This document shows, piece after piece, positions 16,649 to 24,851 of a DNA stretch of 41,124 nucleotides. This stretch comes from Limnohabitans sp. (GTDB lineage Bacteria > Pseudomonadota > Gammaproteobacteria > Burkholderiales > Burkholderiaceae_C). The translations under genes were made by a program, and so were the position numbers. The notes under the pieces are model-generated. The model saw only the letters and a list, made by a program, of their open reading frames with translations. It ran no database searches and was not told the DNA's origin. Within the stretch, counting starts at the first letter, position 1, and each line of letters begins with the position of its first letter. Location: the NCBI GenBank assembly GCA_009693505.1, contig SHXD01000022.1:1-41124 (forward strand), written 5' to 3'.

Positions 16649-17572
16649 ATGCCTTTGCATCCTTTCTTAGAAAAAATGTTGGCTCAGCCAAGCCGGCCAG
16701 AAATATCTTCGGGTAGTCCATCAGACGCACGTGCCATCGTTGCCGCCAGCCGTGCTGCATTAGGAAAAGGCCCAGAATTAGCCTCCGTTACTGAACTCCA
16801 GATTCCTACACGATCTGGCTCAGTTAGTGGACGCTTGTTTCTGCCTTCAGAAAATCCTTTAGGCGTTGTAGTTTACTTGCACGGCGGAGGATGGGTCGCT
16901 GGCGCCTTAGACGATTTTGATACCTTAGCCCGTAATATTGCACATCGAAGCGAATGTGTTGTTGTCTTGGTTGATTATCGATTAGCGCCAGAGTTTCCTT
17001 TTCCAGCAGGTCTAGAAGATGCTGAAGACAGTCTGCGATGGGCTGATGGCTTGTGGTCCCGATATTCAAAGTCACGTTTACCGTTGATCGTTGGTGGCGA
17101 CAGTGCCGGCGCCAATCTGGCCATTGTTGCAGTCAATGCCTTGCGATTAGAAATCGACGTGACCATGCTTGCATTGGTCTATCCAGTCACAGATGGCCCA
17201 CTGCGAACCCAGAGTTATAAAACCTACGGAAGCAATTTGCCCTTGTCCAGCAAAGATATGACTTGGTTTTTCAATCATTATGCAAAAGAGTCTTTATGGT
17301 TAGATCCGCGCATCTCACCTTTACAAGAAAAGTCATGGTCTAGATTCCCTGCTGTTTGGATAGCAACAGCTGAATACGATGTCTTGCGCGACGAAGGCGA
17401 GATGTTTGCAGACCAGCTGAAGTCAGAAGGCGTTGCAGTTAAGCTTTGCCGTTATGAAGGTGTGACACATGGCTTTATTCGAATGATGAACTTGCTTGAT
17501 ACAGCCGACACCGCTGTCAGCGATTTGGCATTGGCTGTTAAATCTGCATGTCAGAGCGCTCGCAATATTTAA
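16649..17572 (+). CDS. Alpha/beta hydrolase, hormone-sensitive-lipase family esterase
   Basis: The product has 307 residues. It shows the family-defining oxyanion motif HGGG at 78-81, the nucleophile elbow GDSAG with Ser152, an acid in TAEYDVLRDEGE and the catalytic His in GVTHGFIRM. These are the full catalytic set of the bacterial HSL (family IV) esterases, which cleave small esters in the cytoplasm. A ribosome site (GGAG) precedes the ATG. The Baeyer-Villiger monooxygenase gene follows 18 bases later. The pair fits ketone-to-ester oxidation followed by ester hydrolysis. Base composition is more AT-rich than the nic genes, judged by eye. A 76-bp fragment of this gene is duplicated at 1890-1965. 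Confidence 0.88.
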   Translation: MPLHPFLEKMLAQPSRPEISSGSPSDARAIVAASRAALGKGPELASVTELQIPTRSGSVSGRLFLPSENPLGVVVYLHGGGWVAGALDDFDTLARNIAHRSECVVVLVDYRLAPEFPFPAGLEDAEDSLRWADGLWSRYSKSRLPLIVGGDSAGANLAIVAVNALRLEIDVTMLALVYPVTDGPLRTQSYKTYGSNLPLSSKDMTWFFNHYAKESLWLDPRISPLQEKSWSRFPAVWIATAEYDVLRDEGEMFADQLKSEGVAVKLCRYEGVTHGFIRMMNLLDTADTAVSDLALAVKSACQSARNI

Positions 17573-17590
17573 GTATTTTCGGAGATAAAA

Positions 17591-19231
17591 ATGTCAGGTC
17601 AAACCCATGGCTCAAGCAAAGAATTAACTGCATTGAAATCCAATGTAGACGTGGTTGTTGTGGGCGCTGGCTTTGCTGGCCTTTACATGCTGTATCGCTT
17701 GCGTGGCTTGGGTCTTCAAGTTCAAGTGATTGAGGCGGGGAGTGGTGTCGGGGGAACTTGGTTTTGGAACCGTTATCCAGGCGCTCGTTGCGATGTTGAA
17801 AGCATGGAGTATTCGTATTCTTTTTCTGAAGAGTTGCAGCAGGAGTGGGATTGGACAGAGCGCTATGCAACCCAACCAGAAATTCTTAGATACATCAACC
17901 ACGTGGCCGATCGATTTGACCTAAGGCGAGATGTTCAGTTCAACACCCGAGCCAGCTCGGCTATTTTTGACGAGGCAACCGGTCGATGGACCGTCACTAC
18001 GAATAATGGGCAAATAGTCAATACGCAGTTTTGTGTCATGGCCACTGGCTGTTTGTCAGCAGCAAAACCACCTGAAATTAAAGGGCGTGATCTATTCAAG
18101 GGGAACACTTATCACACAGGCTTATGGCCCCATGAGCCTGTGGACTTCACGGGGAAAATCGTGGGTGTTATCGGAACGGGCTCTTCAGGTGTTCAGACAA
18201 TTCCAGAAGTCGCTAAGCAAGCGCATCAATTATTTGTTTTTCAACGAACCCCTACTTTCAGTTTGCCTGCGGGCAACAGACCTTTAAAAGAAGCTGAAAT
18301 TCAAAAAATTAAGCAAAACTATATCGACCTTAGAAAACGTGCAAAAGTCAGCCCAACAGGTGTGGCAAGTTTTCCCTTGCCAACCCTGTCAGCACTAGAG
18401 GCCACACCCCAAGAACGAGATGTTGCCTATGAATTTCGTTGGCAAGCGGGTGGAACTGCTTACACGCGGACATATAAAGACATCATGCTTTTGGCTGCAG
18501 CCAATGAAACAGCAGCAGACTTTGCGCGCAGGAAAATTCAGTCGCGTGTGAAAAACCCTGAATTGGCTGAAAAACTGACACCTAGAGATATTTACATTGG
18601 TACCAAACGCTTGTGCTTAGATACCCAATACTTTGAAACCTTCAACAAAGACAATGTTTCCCTGGTAGACATTCGAAGCACGCCCATTCAAGAAATTACA
18701 GAAGCAGGTGTGAAGACCAGCGTTGCTGAATACAAATTGGATGCGCTTATTTATGCAACCGGATTTGATGCCATCACTGGGGCCATCTTGAATATTGACA
18801 TTCGAACTTCTAGCGGACTGACCTTGGCAGAAAAGTGGCGTGCAGGGCCGCTCACTTATTTAGGTCTGATGACTGCTGGCTTTCCTAATCTATTCATGGT
18901 GACAGGACCCGGCAGCCCTTCTGTCTTAAGCAATGTGATTGTTTCAATTGAACAGCATGTGGAGTGGATCAGTGATTGCATTCAGCATTTGACAGCAAAC
19001 TCATGCGCTCAGATTGAAGCGACACAGGCAGCTGAAAATAACTGGGTAGCGCATGTCAACCAACTTGCCAGTGCAACTTTATTTCTGAATGCCAATTCAT
19101 GGTACTTGGGTGCCAATGTGCCAGGGAAACCCCGCGTGTTCATGCCCTATGTTGGGGGTGTTGGACGCTACAGGGAGGAGTGCACGGCTATTGCAAACAA
19201 CGGTTACACGGGCTTTGATATCAAAAAATGA
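17591..19231 (+). CDS. Flavin-dependent Baeyer-Villiger monooxygenase
   Basis: The product has 546 residues, as usual for type I Baeyer-Villiger monooxygenases. The FAD-binding GAGFAG is at residues 25-30, followed by GVGGTWFWNRYPGARCDVES. The diagnostic fingerprint FxGxxxHxxxWP is present at 169-180 (FKGNTYHTGLWP). The second Rossmann motif, for NADPH, is GTGSSG at 195-200. These enzymes insert oxygen next to a ketone carbonyl to give an ester or lactone, using NADPH and O2. A ribosome site (GGAG) lies before the ATG. The upstream esterase would hydrolyse the product. The ketone substrate cannot be read from the sequence; cyclic and aryl or aliphatic ketones are all possible. Confidence 0.9.
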   Translation: MSGQTHGSSKELTALKSNVDVVVVGAGFAGLYMLYRLRGLGLQVQVIEAGSGVGGTWFWNRYPGARCDVESMEYSYSFSEELQQEWDWTERYATQPEILRYINHVADRFDLRRDVQFNTRASSAIFDEATGRWTVTTNNGQIVNTQFCVMATGCLSAAKPPEIKGRDLFKGNTYHTGLWPHEPVDFTGKIVGVIGTGSSGVQTIPEVAKQAHQLFVFQRTPTFSLPAGNRPLKEAEIQKIKQNYIDLRKRAKVSPTGVASFPLPTLSALEATPQERDVAYEFRWQAGGTAYTRTYKDIMLLAAANETAADFARRKIQSRVKNPELAEKLTPRDIYIGTKRLCLDTQYFETFNKDNVSLVDIRSTPIQEITEAGVKTSVAEYKLDALIYATGFDAITGAILNIDIRTSSGLTLAEKWRAGPLTYLGLMTAGFPNLFMVTGPGSPSVLSNVIVSIEQHVEWISDCIQHLTANSCAQIEATQAAENNWVAHVNQLASATLFLNANSWYLGANVPGKPRVFMPYVGGVGRYREECTAIANNGYTGFDIKK

Positions 19232-19286
19232 TTCTGTGCAAAGACATAATCACTTTTTAGTGACAATGACTTTTACAACAACAATA

Positions 19287-19318
19287 AAAAAGCCACTGAC
19301 CGAAATCAGTGGCTTTTT
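19287..19318. terminator. Bidirectional rho-independent terminator
   Basis: A 13-bp perfect inverted repeat (19287-19299 and 19306-19318; arms AAAAAGCCACTGA and TCAGTGGCTTTTT) encloses the 6-nt loop CCGAAA. The A and T runs at the two ends give a U-tract in both directions. It would stop transcription of the monooxygenase gene on the plus strand and of the tRNA gene on the minus strand, which ends seven bases away. Confidence 0.85.
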
Positions 19319-19324
19319 CACTAT

Positions 19325-19653
19325 TGGTGGGCCCACCAGGACTTGAACCTGGGACCAAAGGATTATGCTTACTACTACAGCTTTCGCTGCCCGTTTCCGG
19401 TTTGTAGTCTGGACTGTCTCTTGTCTTTACGACCTACCCGTACAGTCTCTACACCTTCCCAATACTGCTACTGGGCTTGGCTCGGGATTACCACGCTGAG
19501 AACAGCACAGGCTTCCCCGAATTTGAGTAGTTCTACATGCCAGCAGAGTTAACTTACTCACATGCAACCCAACGGCAAATGACCATGACATTTTTGTGCT
19601 TTAGGTCACCTGCTCTTTAAGTCCTCTGCTCTAACCAACTGAGCTATAGGCCC
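19325..19653 (-). tRNA. ileX-like: tRNA-Ile(CAU) interrupted by a group I intron
   Basis: The minus strand encodes a split tRNA. The 5' exon is 19620-19653 (34 nt: acceptor GGGCCUA, D-arm GCUC/GAGC, and the 5' half of the anticodon arm ending GAGGACU). The 3' exon is 19325-19367 (43 nt, beginning with anticodon CAU). Joined, they give a 7-nt anticodon loop CUCAUAA on stem GAGGA/UCCUU, T-arm CCAGG/CCUGG with loop UUCAAGU, and acceptor strand UGGGCCC followed by encoded ACCA. All arms pair. The overall sequence resembles tRNA-Ile2, whose CAU anticodon is modified to lysidine; an elongator tRNA-Met is the alternative. The intron lies between U33 and C34. The sequence must be spliced to be functional. 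Confidence 0.88.
19368..19619 (-). ncRNA. Group I self-splicing intron (IC3-like) in tRNA-Ile(CAU), 252 nt
   Basis: The core can be drawn by hand. P1 is exon ACU plus intron U1 pairing with AGGU (intron 9-12), with the expected U-G wobble at the splice site. P3 is CUACUC/GGGUAG, P4 CGGG/CCCG, P5 GCC/GGU with hairpin P5a, and P6 GCC/GGU with P6a CCCA/UGGG. P7 is ACUGU/ACAGU, and P8 is a GUC/GAC hairpin. Two P9-region hairpins carry GAAA loops (CCG-GAAA-CGG, CAGC-GAAA-GCUG). The intron ends in G, as required. Segments such as GAAGGUGUAGAGACU and GAGCCAAGC match the Azoarcus tRNA-Ile intron as I remember it. It has no endonuclease gene. The extra length over Azoarcus (205 nt) lies mostly in the P2 region. 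Confidence 0.88.
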
Positions 19654-19704
19654 TTGGGCTCTGATTGTACTTTGCCCAAGAACCTCTCTTAGAGACTATC
19701 CCAA

Positions 19705-20044
19705 TTAAGCTGCCACCGGCTTGAACTGATGCCCATTGCCACTTGGCTCCATGGTGCCAAACGCTGGGAATGGCAAGCGGAAACCACCGACCAATCTGGC
19801 GCGCGTGCAAACAAGGAAGGCACTCAAGAGGCGCAATGGTCACAACCTCTTCACCCAACGGACGGCGCATCGCACCATCGTTTAAAGCGATGGTTTCCAT
19901 GCTGCCTAACTTCATGCGCTTGTGGCCCACGCTGGGCAAGTCGGGCAGGCCAAAGTTGGGGGCGGATTGCGACCACACGGAAGAAAAAGTGAGAGCGAAT
20001 GCGCCGGCAATGCCAACTCTTAAAAATAAGCGTCGGTCTAGCAC
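19705..20044 (-). pseudogene. Metallo-beta-lactamase-fold hydrolase, internally deleted and frameshifted
   Basis: A GTG start at 20044, preceded by GAGGAG, opens a protein with a Tat-like or Sec signal (LDRRLFLRVGIAGAFALTF). It is followed by MKLGSMETIALNDGAMRRPL, the usual start of secreted MBL-fold hydrolases. After about 80 codons similarity stops. In the next frame the sequence reads ARLVGGFRLPFPAFGTMEPS to a TAA at 19705, which is a typical end of the same family. The middle, including the HxHxDH metal site, is missing. The remaining 192-codon open frame across this region joins the two halves out of frame and is not a real protein. The lesion is an internal deletion of roughly 200 codons, estimated from usual family length. 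Confidence 0.75.
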
Positions 20045-20210
20045 GGTGAGGTCTCCTCGGTTTTGTGAACGCCAACCTACCAATGGCATGAGTGGGCATG
20101 TGCTCATTGCGAGAAATAGCCCTTGTTGTGAGTTGGACAGGGTGTGGCCGTACCGTTCAACCGAGTTGCCATTGAGGTGTGGCAACTTGCGAAGTGGGAT
20201 TTTGATCACT

Positions 20211-20232
20211 ATACTGTATTTTTGTACAGTAT
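20211..20232 (+). promoter_or_regulatory. LexA (SOS) box of umuDC
   Basis: The sequence CTGT-N8-ACAG is present exactly at 20214-20229 (CTGTATTTTTGTACAG), and the dyad extends to ATAC/GTAT on the outside. This is a near-consensus SOS box. It lies 12 bases before the umuD ATG and covers the likely promoter, so bound LexA would block transcription. A possible -35, TTGATC, lies just upstream. The leader is very short and has no clear ribosome site. Confidence 0.9.
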
Positions 20233-20241
20233 ATTTGCAGT

Positions 20242-20682
20242 ATGTCTACAAATTCTTTTACAACACCGCAGCCCTTAGAAGCCACCGCCCCCAAGTTGTG
20301 GCTCAACATGTGCGCCTGGAAAGTGCCGGCTGGCTTTCCTTCCCCTGCGGCCGATCACACGCAAAAGCGCATTGACCTCAATGACCACCTCATTCGCAAC
20401 AAGGAGGCCACGTTCATTTTCAAAGTGAAGGGCGACTCCATGGTGGGAGTGGGCATTTACGAAGGCGACGCCTTGGTAATCGATCGCTCTATTGAAGCCA
20501 AGCACAACAACATTGTGTTGGCCGTGCTCAACAACGAATTCACGGTGAAGCGTTTGTACCGCCGCGGCGGCGTAGTGAAGTTGGTGGCCGAAAACAATTT
20601 GTACCCCCCCATTGTGGTCAAGAGTGGCGAGGAGCTCAGTATTTGGGGCGTGGTCACTTACAACTTGCACAAGTTGTATTGA
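20242..20682 (+). CDS. umuD: UmuD-like S24 self-cleaving peptidase of the SOS response
   Basis: The product has 146 residues, the normal length of UmuD. The Ala30-Gly31 bond in KVPAGFPSP is the self-cleavage site, and Ser66 ([10 protein letters not shown]) and Lys103 (FTVKRL) form the catalytic dyad. After RecA-stimulated self-cleavage, UmuD' joins UmuC as DNA polymerase V for translesion synthesis. An exact LexA box overlaps the promoter. umuC follows after 13 bases. Everything needed for function appears intact. The ATG lacks a clear ribosome site, so translation may be leaderless or weak. Confidence 0.93.
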   Translation: MSTNSFTTPQPLEATAPKLWLNMCAWKVPAGFPSPAADHTQKRIDLNDHLIRNKEATFIFKVKGDSMVGVGIYEGDALVIDRSIEAKHNNIVLAVLNNEFTVKRLYRRGGVVKLVAENNLYPPIVVKSGEELSIWGVVTYNLHKLY

Positions 20683-20695
20683 GAGGTGCGCATCC

Positions 20696-21979
20696 ATGGC
20701 TTCGCAAGTACTGCACCCGGCCCAGCAGCTGGCCCTGATCGATTGCAACAACTTCTACGTCAGTTGCGAAAGGCTGTTCCGGCCCGACCTGCGCAACGTG
20801 CCCGTGGTGGTTCTGTCCAACAACGACGGCTGCGTGGTGTCGCGCTCCAACGAAGCCAAGGCCTTGGGCGTGCGCATGGGCCAGCCCTGGTTTGAATGCA
20901 AAAACTTGGTGGCCGAGCACGGTGTGTTTGCGCTCAGCAGCAACTACGCTTTGTATGCCGACTTGTCCAATCGCGTGATGCAAATTCTGAGCGAGTATTC
21001 GCCGCGCTCAGAGGTGTATTCCATCGACGAATGTTTTGTCGATCTCACAGGTACCCCCAACTTACGCGAGGTGAGCTACGCCATACGCCAGCGCGTTGTG
21101 CAATGGACGGGTATTCCGGTGTGCGTTGGCATTGGCCCCACCAAAACATTGGCCAAGCTGGCCAACCATGTGGCCAAGAAGCATCCGCGCTCGCAAGGTG
21201 TTTTCAATTTCAACGCGCTCACTGGCTTGCAAAAACAAAAGCTGCTCACGCAGTTGCCTGCCAGCGAAGTATGGGGCGTAGGCCGTAAGCTCACCAAACG
21301 CCTAGCCGAGTACAACATTCACACTGTGCAAGATTTGAAAGTGGCGCACACACCCACACTGCGCGCCGACTTTGGTGTGGTGATTGAAAAAATACAACGC
21401 GAGTTGCAAGAAATTCCGTGCGTCGATTTGCAAGAAGTCACGCCTGACAAGCAACAAATTATTTCCAGTCGCTCGTTTGGCAACATGGTCACAGCGCTGC
21501 CAGTTTTGAAAGATGCGCTGTCTACATTCGTGGCCAACGCCTGCACCAAACTGCGTGCACAAAACAGCCAAGCCGCCGTCATTCAAGTCTTCCTGCACAC
21601 CAACCGCTTTAGGCGTGACTTGCCGCAGTACTCGCCCAGTTTGGCCGTACCACTGCCCTACCCCACCAACGACAGCCTAGTGATTTTCAGATGGGTGGAT
21701 GCGCTCTGTGAGCGCATGTGGAAGCCCGAGTACCAGTACAAAAAAGCTGGCATCATGCTTAGCGAAATCAGCCCGATGTCGCACCACCAAGGCGACTTGC
21801 TGGAAGAGCCTTTGCCGGCACAAGGCACACTCATGCAAACCTTGGATGCACTGAACAAGCGTTTTGGGCGCGGGGCTGTGAAGGTGTCCACGCAAGGGGC
21901 CTACAGCGAGTGGCAAATGCGGCAAGAAAGAAGGTCGCCCAACTACACTACCGATTGGGCGGAGGTACCGGTGGTTTAG
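20696..21979 (+). CDS. umuC: Error-prone DNA polymerase V catalytic subunit UmuC
   Basis: The product has 427 residues and is a Y-family polymerase. The N-terminus [19 protein letters not shown] holds the first metal-binding Asp, and the steric-gate region follows. [10 protein letters not shown] carries the catalytic Asp-Glu pair, and helix-hairpin-helix-like sequence is seen around [19 protein letters not shown] 20696 is chosen because it aligns with the family and follows GAGAGGTG. An in-frame upstream extension would lie inside umuD. The segment HQGDLLEE at about 358-365 probably stands for the sliding-clamp-binding motif (QLNLF in E. coli). It is co-transcribed with umuD under LexA control. 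Confidence 0.93.
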   Translation: MASQVLHPAQQLALIDCNNFYVSCERLFRPDLRNVPVVVLSNNDGCVVSRSNEAKALGVRMGQPWFECKNLVAEHGVFALSSNYALYADLSNRVMQILSEYSPRSEVYSIDECFVDLTGTPNLREVSYAIRQRVVQWTGIPVCVGIGPTKTLAKLANHVAKKHPRSQGVFNFNALTGLQKQKLLTQLPASEVWGVGRKLTKRLAEYNIHTVQDLKVAHTPTLRADFGVVIEKIQRELQEIPCVDLQEVTPDKQQIISSRSFGNMVTALPVLKDALSTFVANACTKLRAQNSQAAVIQVFLHTNRFRRDLPQYSPSLAVPLPYPTNDSLVIFRWVDALCERMWKPEYQYKKAGIMLSEISPMSHHQGDLLEEPLPAQGTLMQTLDALNKRFGRGAVKVSTQGAYSEWQMRQERRSPNYTTDWAEVPVV

Positions 21980-22083
21980 CCACCTCATAAAAAGAGTGCA
22001 TTCACCCAGAAGATGTGCGAAACTGCGGATCAAGGCCATCTAAAGCCATGCAACCTCAAACACTCATCGTCGGTATTCACCTC

Positions 22084-22156
22084 GCCCGCAGCACCCGCGG
22101 GCGCATTTGCTCGCCTCCAAACAAACGCTTCTGATTTTTTCGCTAAGCGTTTTTTT
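22084..22156 (+). terminator. Two tandem hairpins before hppD; the second is terminator-like
   Basis: A GC-rich hairpin (GCCCGC 22084-22089 with GCGGGC 22096-22101) is followed by an 8-bp stem AAACGCTT (22123-22130) with AAGCGTTT (22145-22152). The second stem has a 14-nt loop and runs into a 7-T tract. The second hairpin can end the umuC transcript. Because it stops only eight bases before the hppD ribosome site, any hppD promoter must lie downstream of umuC but upstream of the terminator, or hppD is controlled by attenuation. Confidence 0.6.
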
Positions 22157-22173
22157 AATTTTTGGAGATAGAC

Positions 22174-23253
22174 ATGGCTGATTTGTTTGACAACCCAATG
22201 GATTTGTGTGGTTTCGAGTTTGTTGAATTTGCATCCCCCGTTGCGGGTGTTTTAGAGCCTCTGTTTGAAAAGATGGGCTTTTCTTTGGTGGCCAAACACC
22301 GCTCCAAAGACGTGGTGCTGTACCGCCAAGGCGACATTAACTTTATTGTCAATCGCGAGCCCAAAAGCTTGGCGGGCTACTTTGCGGCCGAGCATGGTCC
22401 GTGCGCATGCGCCCTGGCATTTCGAGTGAAAGATTCACACAAAGCCTATGCCCGCGCAATCGACATGGGTGCGCAACCCGTCGAAGTGCCTACAGGCCCC
22501 ATGGAGTTAAGACTGCCCGCCATCAAAGGCATTGGCGGCGCGCCTCTTTATTTGATTGACCGCTACGAAGATGGCAAGAGCATTTACGACATCGACTTCG
22601 AATTCATTGAAGGCGCCGATCGCCATCCCTTTGGCCACGGCCTGAAACTCATTGATCACCTTACGCACAATGTTTACAAAGGCCGTATGTCTTTTTGGAG
22701 TGGCTTTTACGAGAAGATATTTAACTTTCGCGAAATTCGCTACTTCGACATTAACGGTGAACACACGGGCCTCACCAGTCGCGCCATGTCGGCGCCCGAT
22801 GGCCTCATTCGCATTCCCTTGAACGAAGAGTCTGGCAAAAACGGCGGTCAAATTGAAGAATTCTTGATGCAGTTCAACGGCGAGGGCATTCAGCACATTG
22901 CCCTGCTCACCGACGACATCATGAAAAGTGTCGATTCGCTGCAAATGGCTGGCATTCCACTCATGACCGCCCCCAACGACATTTACTATGAAATGCTGGA
23001 AGAGCGCCTTCACGGCCATGGCGAACCCGTGGCTGATCTACAAGCACGGGGTATATTGATGGACGGCTCTACCGCCAATGGCGAGAAACGTTTACTCTTG
23101 CAAATTTTCTCGCAAACATTGTTGGGCCCTGTGTTTTTTGAGTTCATTCAGCGTAAAGCCGACGAAGGTTTTGGCGAAGGCAACTTCAAAGCATTGTTTG
23201 AGTCTTTAGAACGTGATCAAATGAGACGTGGCGCCCTTCAAATAGACGCCTAA
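22174..23253 (+). CDS. hppD: 4-hydroxyphenylpyruvate dioxygenase
   Basis: The product has 359 residues, the usual bacterial length. It converts 4-hydroxyphenylpyruvate to homogentisate in tyrosine degradation, using non-heme Fe(II) and O2. The protein has two vicinal-oxygen-chelate halves. The iron ligands are likely the His in [13 protein letters not shown], the His in [12 protein letters not shown] and the Glu in [22 protein letters not shown] 22174 follows GGAG at good spacing. A VOC-family gene follows nine bases after the stop, so the two form an operon. Homogentisate dioxygenase and the later enzymes are not in the window. Confidence 0.93.
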   Translation: MADLFDNPMDLCGFEFVEFASPVAGVLEPLFEKMGFSLVAKHRSKDVVLYRQGDINFIVNREPKSLAGYFAAEHGPCACALAFRVKDSHKAYARAIDMGAQPVEVPTGPMELRLPAIKGIGGAPLYLIDRYEDGKSIYDIDFEFIEGADRHPFGHGLKLIDHLTHNVYKGRMSFWSGFYEKIFNFREIRYFDINGEHTGLTSRAMSAPDGLIRIPLNEESGKNGGQIEEFLMQFNGEGIQHIALLTDDIMKSVDSLQMAGIPLMTAPNDIYYEMLEERLHGHGEPVADLQARGILMDGSTANGEKRLLLQIFSQTLLGPVFFEFIQRKADEGFGEGNFKALFESLERDQMRRGALQIDA

Positions 23254-23262
23254 AGGAAAGTC

Positions 23263-23790
23263 ATGAAAATCAGCCGAATTCACCACGCCGCTTACCGCTG
23301 CAAAGACGCTAAAGAAACTGTTGAGTGGTATGCCAAAAACCTGAACATGGACTTTGTCTTGGCCATTGCCGAAGACTTGGTACCCTCCACCAAGGCACCC
23401 GATCCCTACATGCACGTTTTCTTAGATGCAGGTGGCGGCAATGTGCTGGCGTTTTTTGAACTGCCCAACTCACCAGAAATGGGCCGTGATGAAAACACCC
23501 CAGGGTGGGTGCAGCACATGGCCTTTGAAGTAGACAGCATGGAAACCTTGCTGGCAGCCAAAGCCAAACTAGAGGCCAATGGCGTAGAAGTGCTTGGCCC
23601 CACCAACCACACCATTTTTAAAAGTATTTACTTCTTTGACCCCAATGGTCACCGCTTAGAGCTGGCCACCAACACTGGCACGCCCGAGATGTACAAAACC
23701 TTGGACGAGGTGAAGTGGGACATGCTGAATGAGTGGAGCAAAACCAAGCGTGCACCCAAGCATGCGGCTTGGATGCATGAACCTGCTTAA
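23263..23790 (+). CDS. VOC (glyoxalase/dioxygenase fold) family protein
   Basis: The product has 175 residues in the vicinal oxygen chelate fold. Probable metal ligands are the early His pair in SRIHHAAY, Glu in LAFFELPNS, the His in WVQHMAFEVDS and the Glu in FFDPNGHRLELATN. AAAGGAAAG precedes the ATG. The arrangement resembles extradiol-dioxygenase-like and glyoxalase proteins, but I cannot name a substrate. Its place directly after hppD suggests aromatic compound metabolism; that link is inferred from co-transcription only. Confidence 0.8.
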   Translation: MKISRIHHAAYRCKDAKETVEWYAKNLNMDFVLAIAEDLVPSTKAPDPYMHVFLDAGGGNVLAFFELPNSPEMGRDENTPGWVQHMAFEVDSMETLLAAKAKLEANGVEVLGPTNHTIFKSIYFFDPNGHRLELATNTGTPEMYKTLDEVKWDMLNEWSKTKRAPKHAAWMHEPA

Positions 23791-23809
23791 TTTTTGAAGT
23801 CGCTGCAGC

Positions 23810-23830
23810 CAGTCGAATTTACTTCGACTG
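23810..23830. terminator. Possible hairpin between converging genes
   Basis: An 8-bp inverted repeat (CAGTCGAA 23810-23817 and TTCGACTG 23823-23830) with a 5-nt loop lies at the convergent end of the VOC gene and hrcA, overlapping the hrcA stop codon. There is no T-run, so its role as a terminator is uncertain. Confidence 0.35.
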
Positions 23831-24823
23831 ACTCAACGCATTGCCCACCATTTTGGAGGTGATGTCCACAATTTGGATCATGCGCTCGTAAGGCATGCGG
23901 GTAGGGCCAATGACGCCCAGGGTGCCCACAATATGGCCATCCACCTCATAGGGTGCACTGACGATTGACAACTCTTGCATGGGCACAAACTGGCTTTCGC
24001 CGCCAATGAAAATTCGCACACCCTCGGCCTGACTGGACACATCGAGCAAACGCATGAGCTGCGTTTTTTGTTCAAACAAATCGAAGGCCTGACGCAAGTT
24101 GCCCATGTCGCTGGAGAAGTCGCTGACCGACAACAAATTGCGCTCTCCCGAAATCACCACATCGCCTTCGTCTTCATTCAAAACCTCAGAGCTCATTTGC
24201 ACCGCAGCTTGCATGAGGCTGGCAATTTCAGATTGCAAATTGACCAGCTCTTGCTTCACGCGCAAGCGAACCTGTTCGATGGCCATGCCCGCGTAATGAG
24301 CGTTCAAATAATTAGACGCTTCGATGAGCTGGCTTTGTGAGTAATCGGCCTCGGTAAAAATCACGCGGTTTTGTACATCGCCTTCGGGCGACACGATGAT
24401 GAGCAGAACGCGTTTTTCAGACAATCGCAGAAATTCAATGTGCCGAAATACCGATGCGCGCTTGGGTGCCATGACCACGCCCACATAGTGCGACAAACTA
24501 GAAAGCATGTTGGCCGCATTGGCAATGACCTTCTGCGGTTGGTCTGGCGCCAGGCGCTGCGTCAGCAATTCACCCGTTTGAACCGTGAGCATGGTGTCGA
24601 CAAATAGGCGATAACCCCTATTGGTGGGGATCCTGCCAGCCGATGTATGCGGGCTGGCAATGAGGCCCAATTCTTCGAGGTCAGACATGACGTTTCGAAT
24701 GGTGGCGGGGGATAATTCAAGCCCAGAAGCCTTAGAGAGCGTGCGGGAACCCACAGGCTGGCCGTCCGCAATGTAGCGTTCAACCAGCGCTTTGAGTAAT
24801 AACTTGGCACGTTCATCTAGCAT
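23819..24823 (-). CDS. hrcA: Heat-inducible transcription repressor HrcA
   Basis: The product has about 334 residues. The N-terminal winged-helix region includes [37 protein letters not shown] and [20 protein letters not shown], all hallmarks of HrcA, followed by a GAF-like domain and dimerisation region. HrcA represses groESL and dnaK operons at CIRCE elements and is sensed through GroEL. I take ATG 24823; a GTG six bases earlier is the alternative. I see no CIRCE element in front of it, so self-regulation is not evident here. It is divergent from nadK with only 28 bases between starts. Confidence 0.95.
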   Translation of the reverse strand: MLDERAKLLLKALVERYIADGQPVGSRTLSKASGLELSPATIRNVMSDLEELGLIASPHTSAGRIPTNRGYRLFVDTMLTVQTGELLTQRLAPDQPQKVIANAANMLSSLSHYVGVVMAPKRASVFRHIEFLRLSEKRVLLIIVSPEGDVQNRVIFTEADYSQSQLIEASNYLNAHYAGMAIEQVRLRVKQELVNLQSEIASLMQAAVQMSSEVLNEDEGDVVISGERNLLSVSDFSSDMGNLRQAFDLFEQKTQLMRLLDVSSQAEGVRIFIGGESQFVPMQELSIVSAPYEVDGHIVGTLGVIGPTRMPYERMIQIVDITSKMVGNALSQSK

Positions 24824-24851
24824 TGACACATTTTAATGATGTAATTTGAGA

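Noticed and set aside
19615-19653. tRNA-Leu(UAA) reading of the 5' exon, since GACU is followed by UAA
   Set aside because: Leucine tRNAs have a long variable arm, which the 3' exon lacks. The intron must end in G, and the only boundary giving a paired 7-nt loop yields anticodon CAU.
19631-20209. A 192-codon minus-strand open frame as an intact protein
   Set aside because: Its N-terminal third and the out-of-frame end both match one MBL-fold family, and its last codons run into the tRNA gene. It is better explained as a deleted pseudogene.
24823-24851. TTGACA at 24823-24828 as the nadK -35 box
   Set aside because: At 17-bp spacing the would-be -10 is TTGAGA and transcription would start after the ATG. 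It is more likely part of the hrcA start region.
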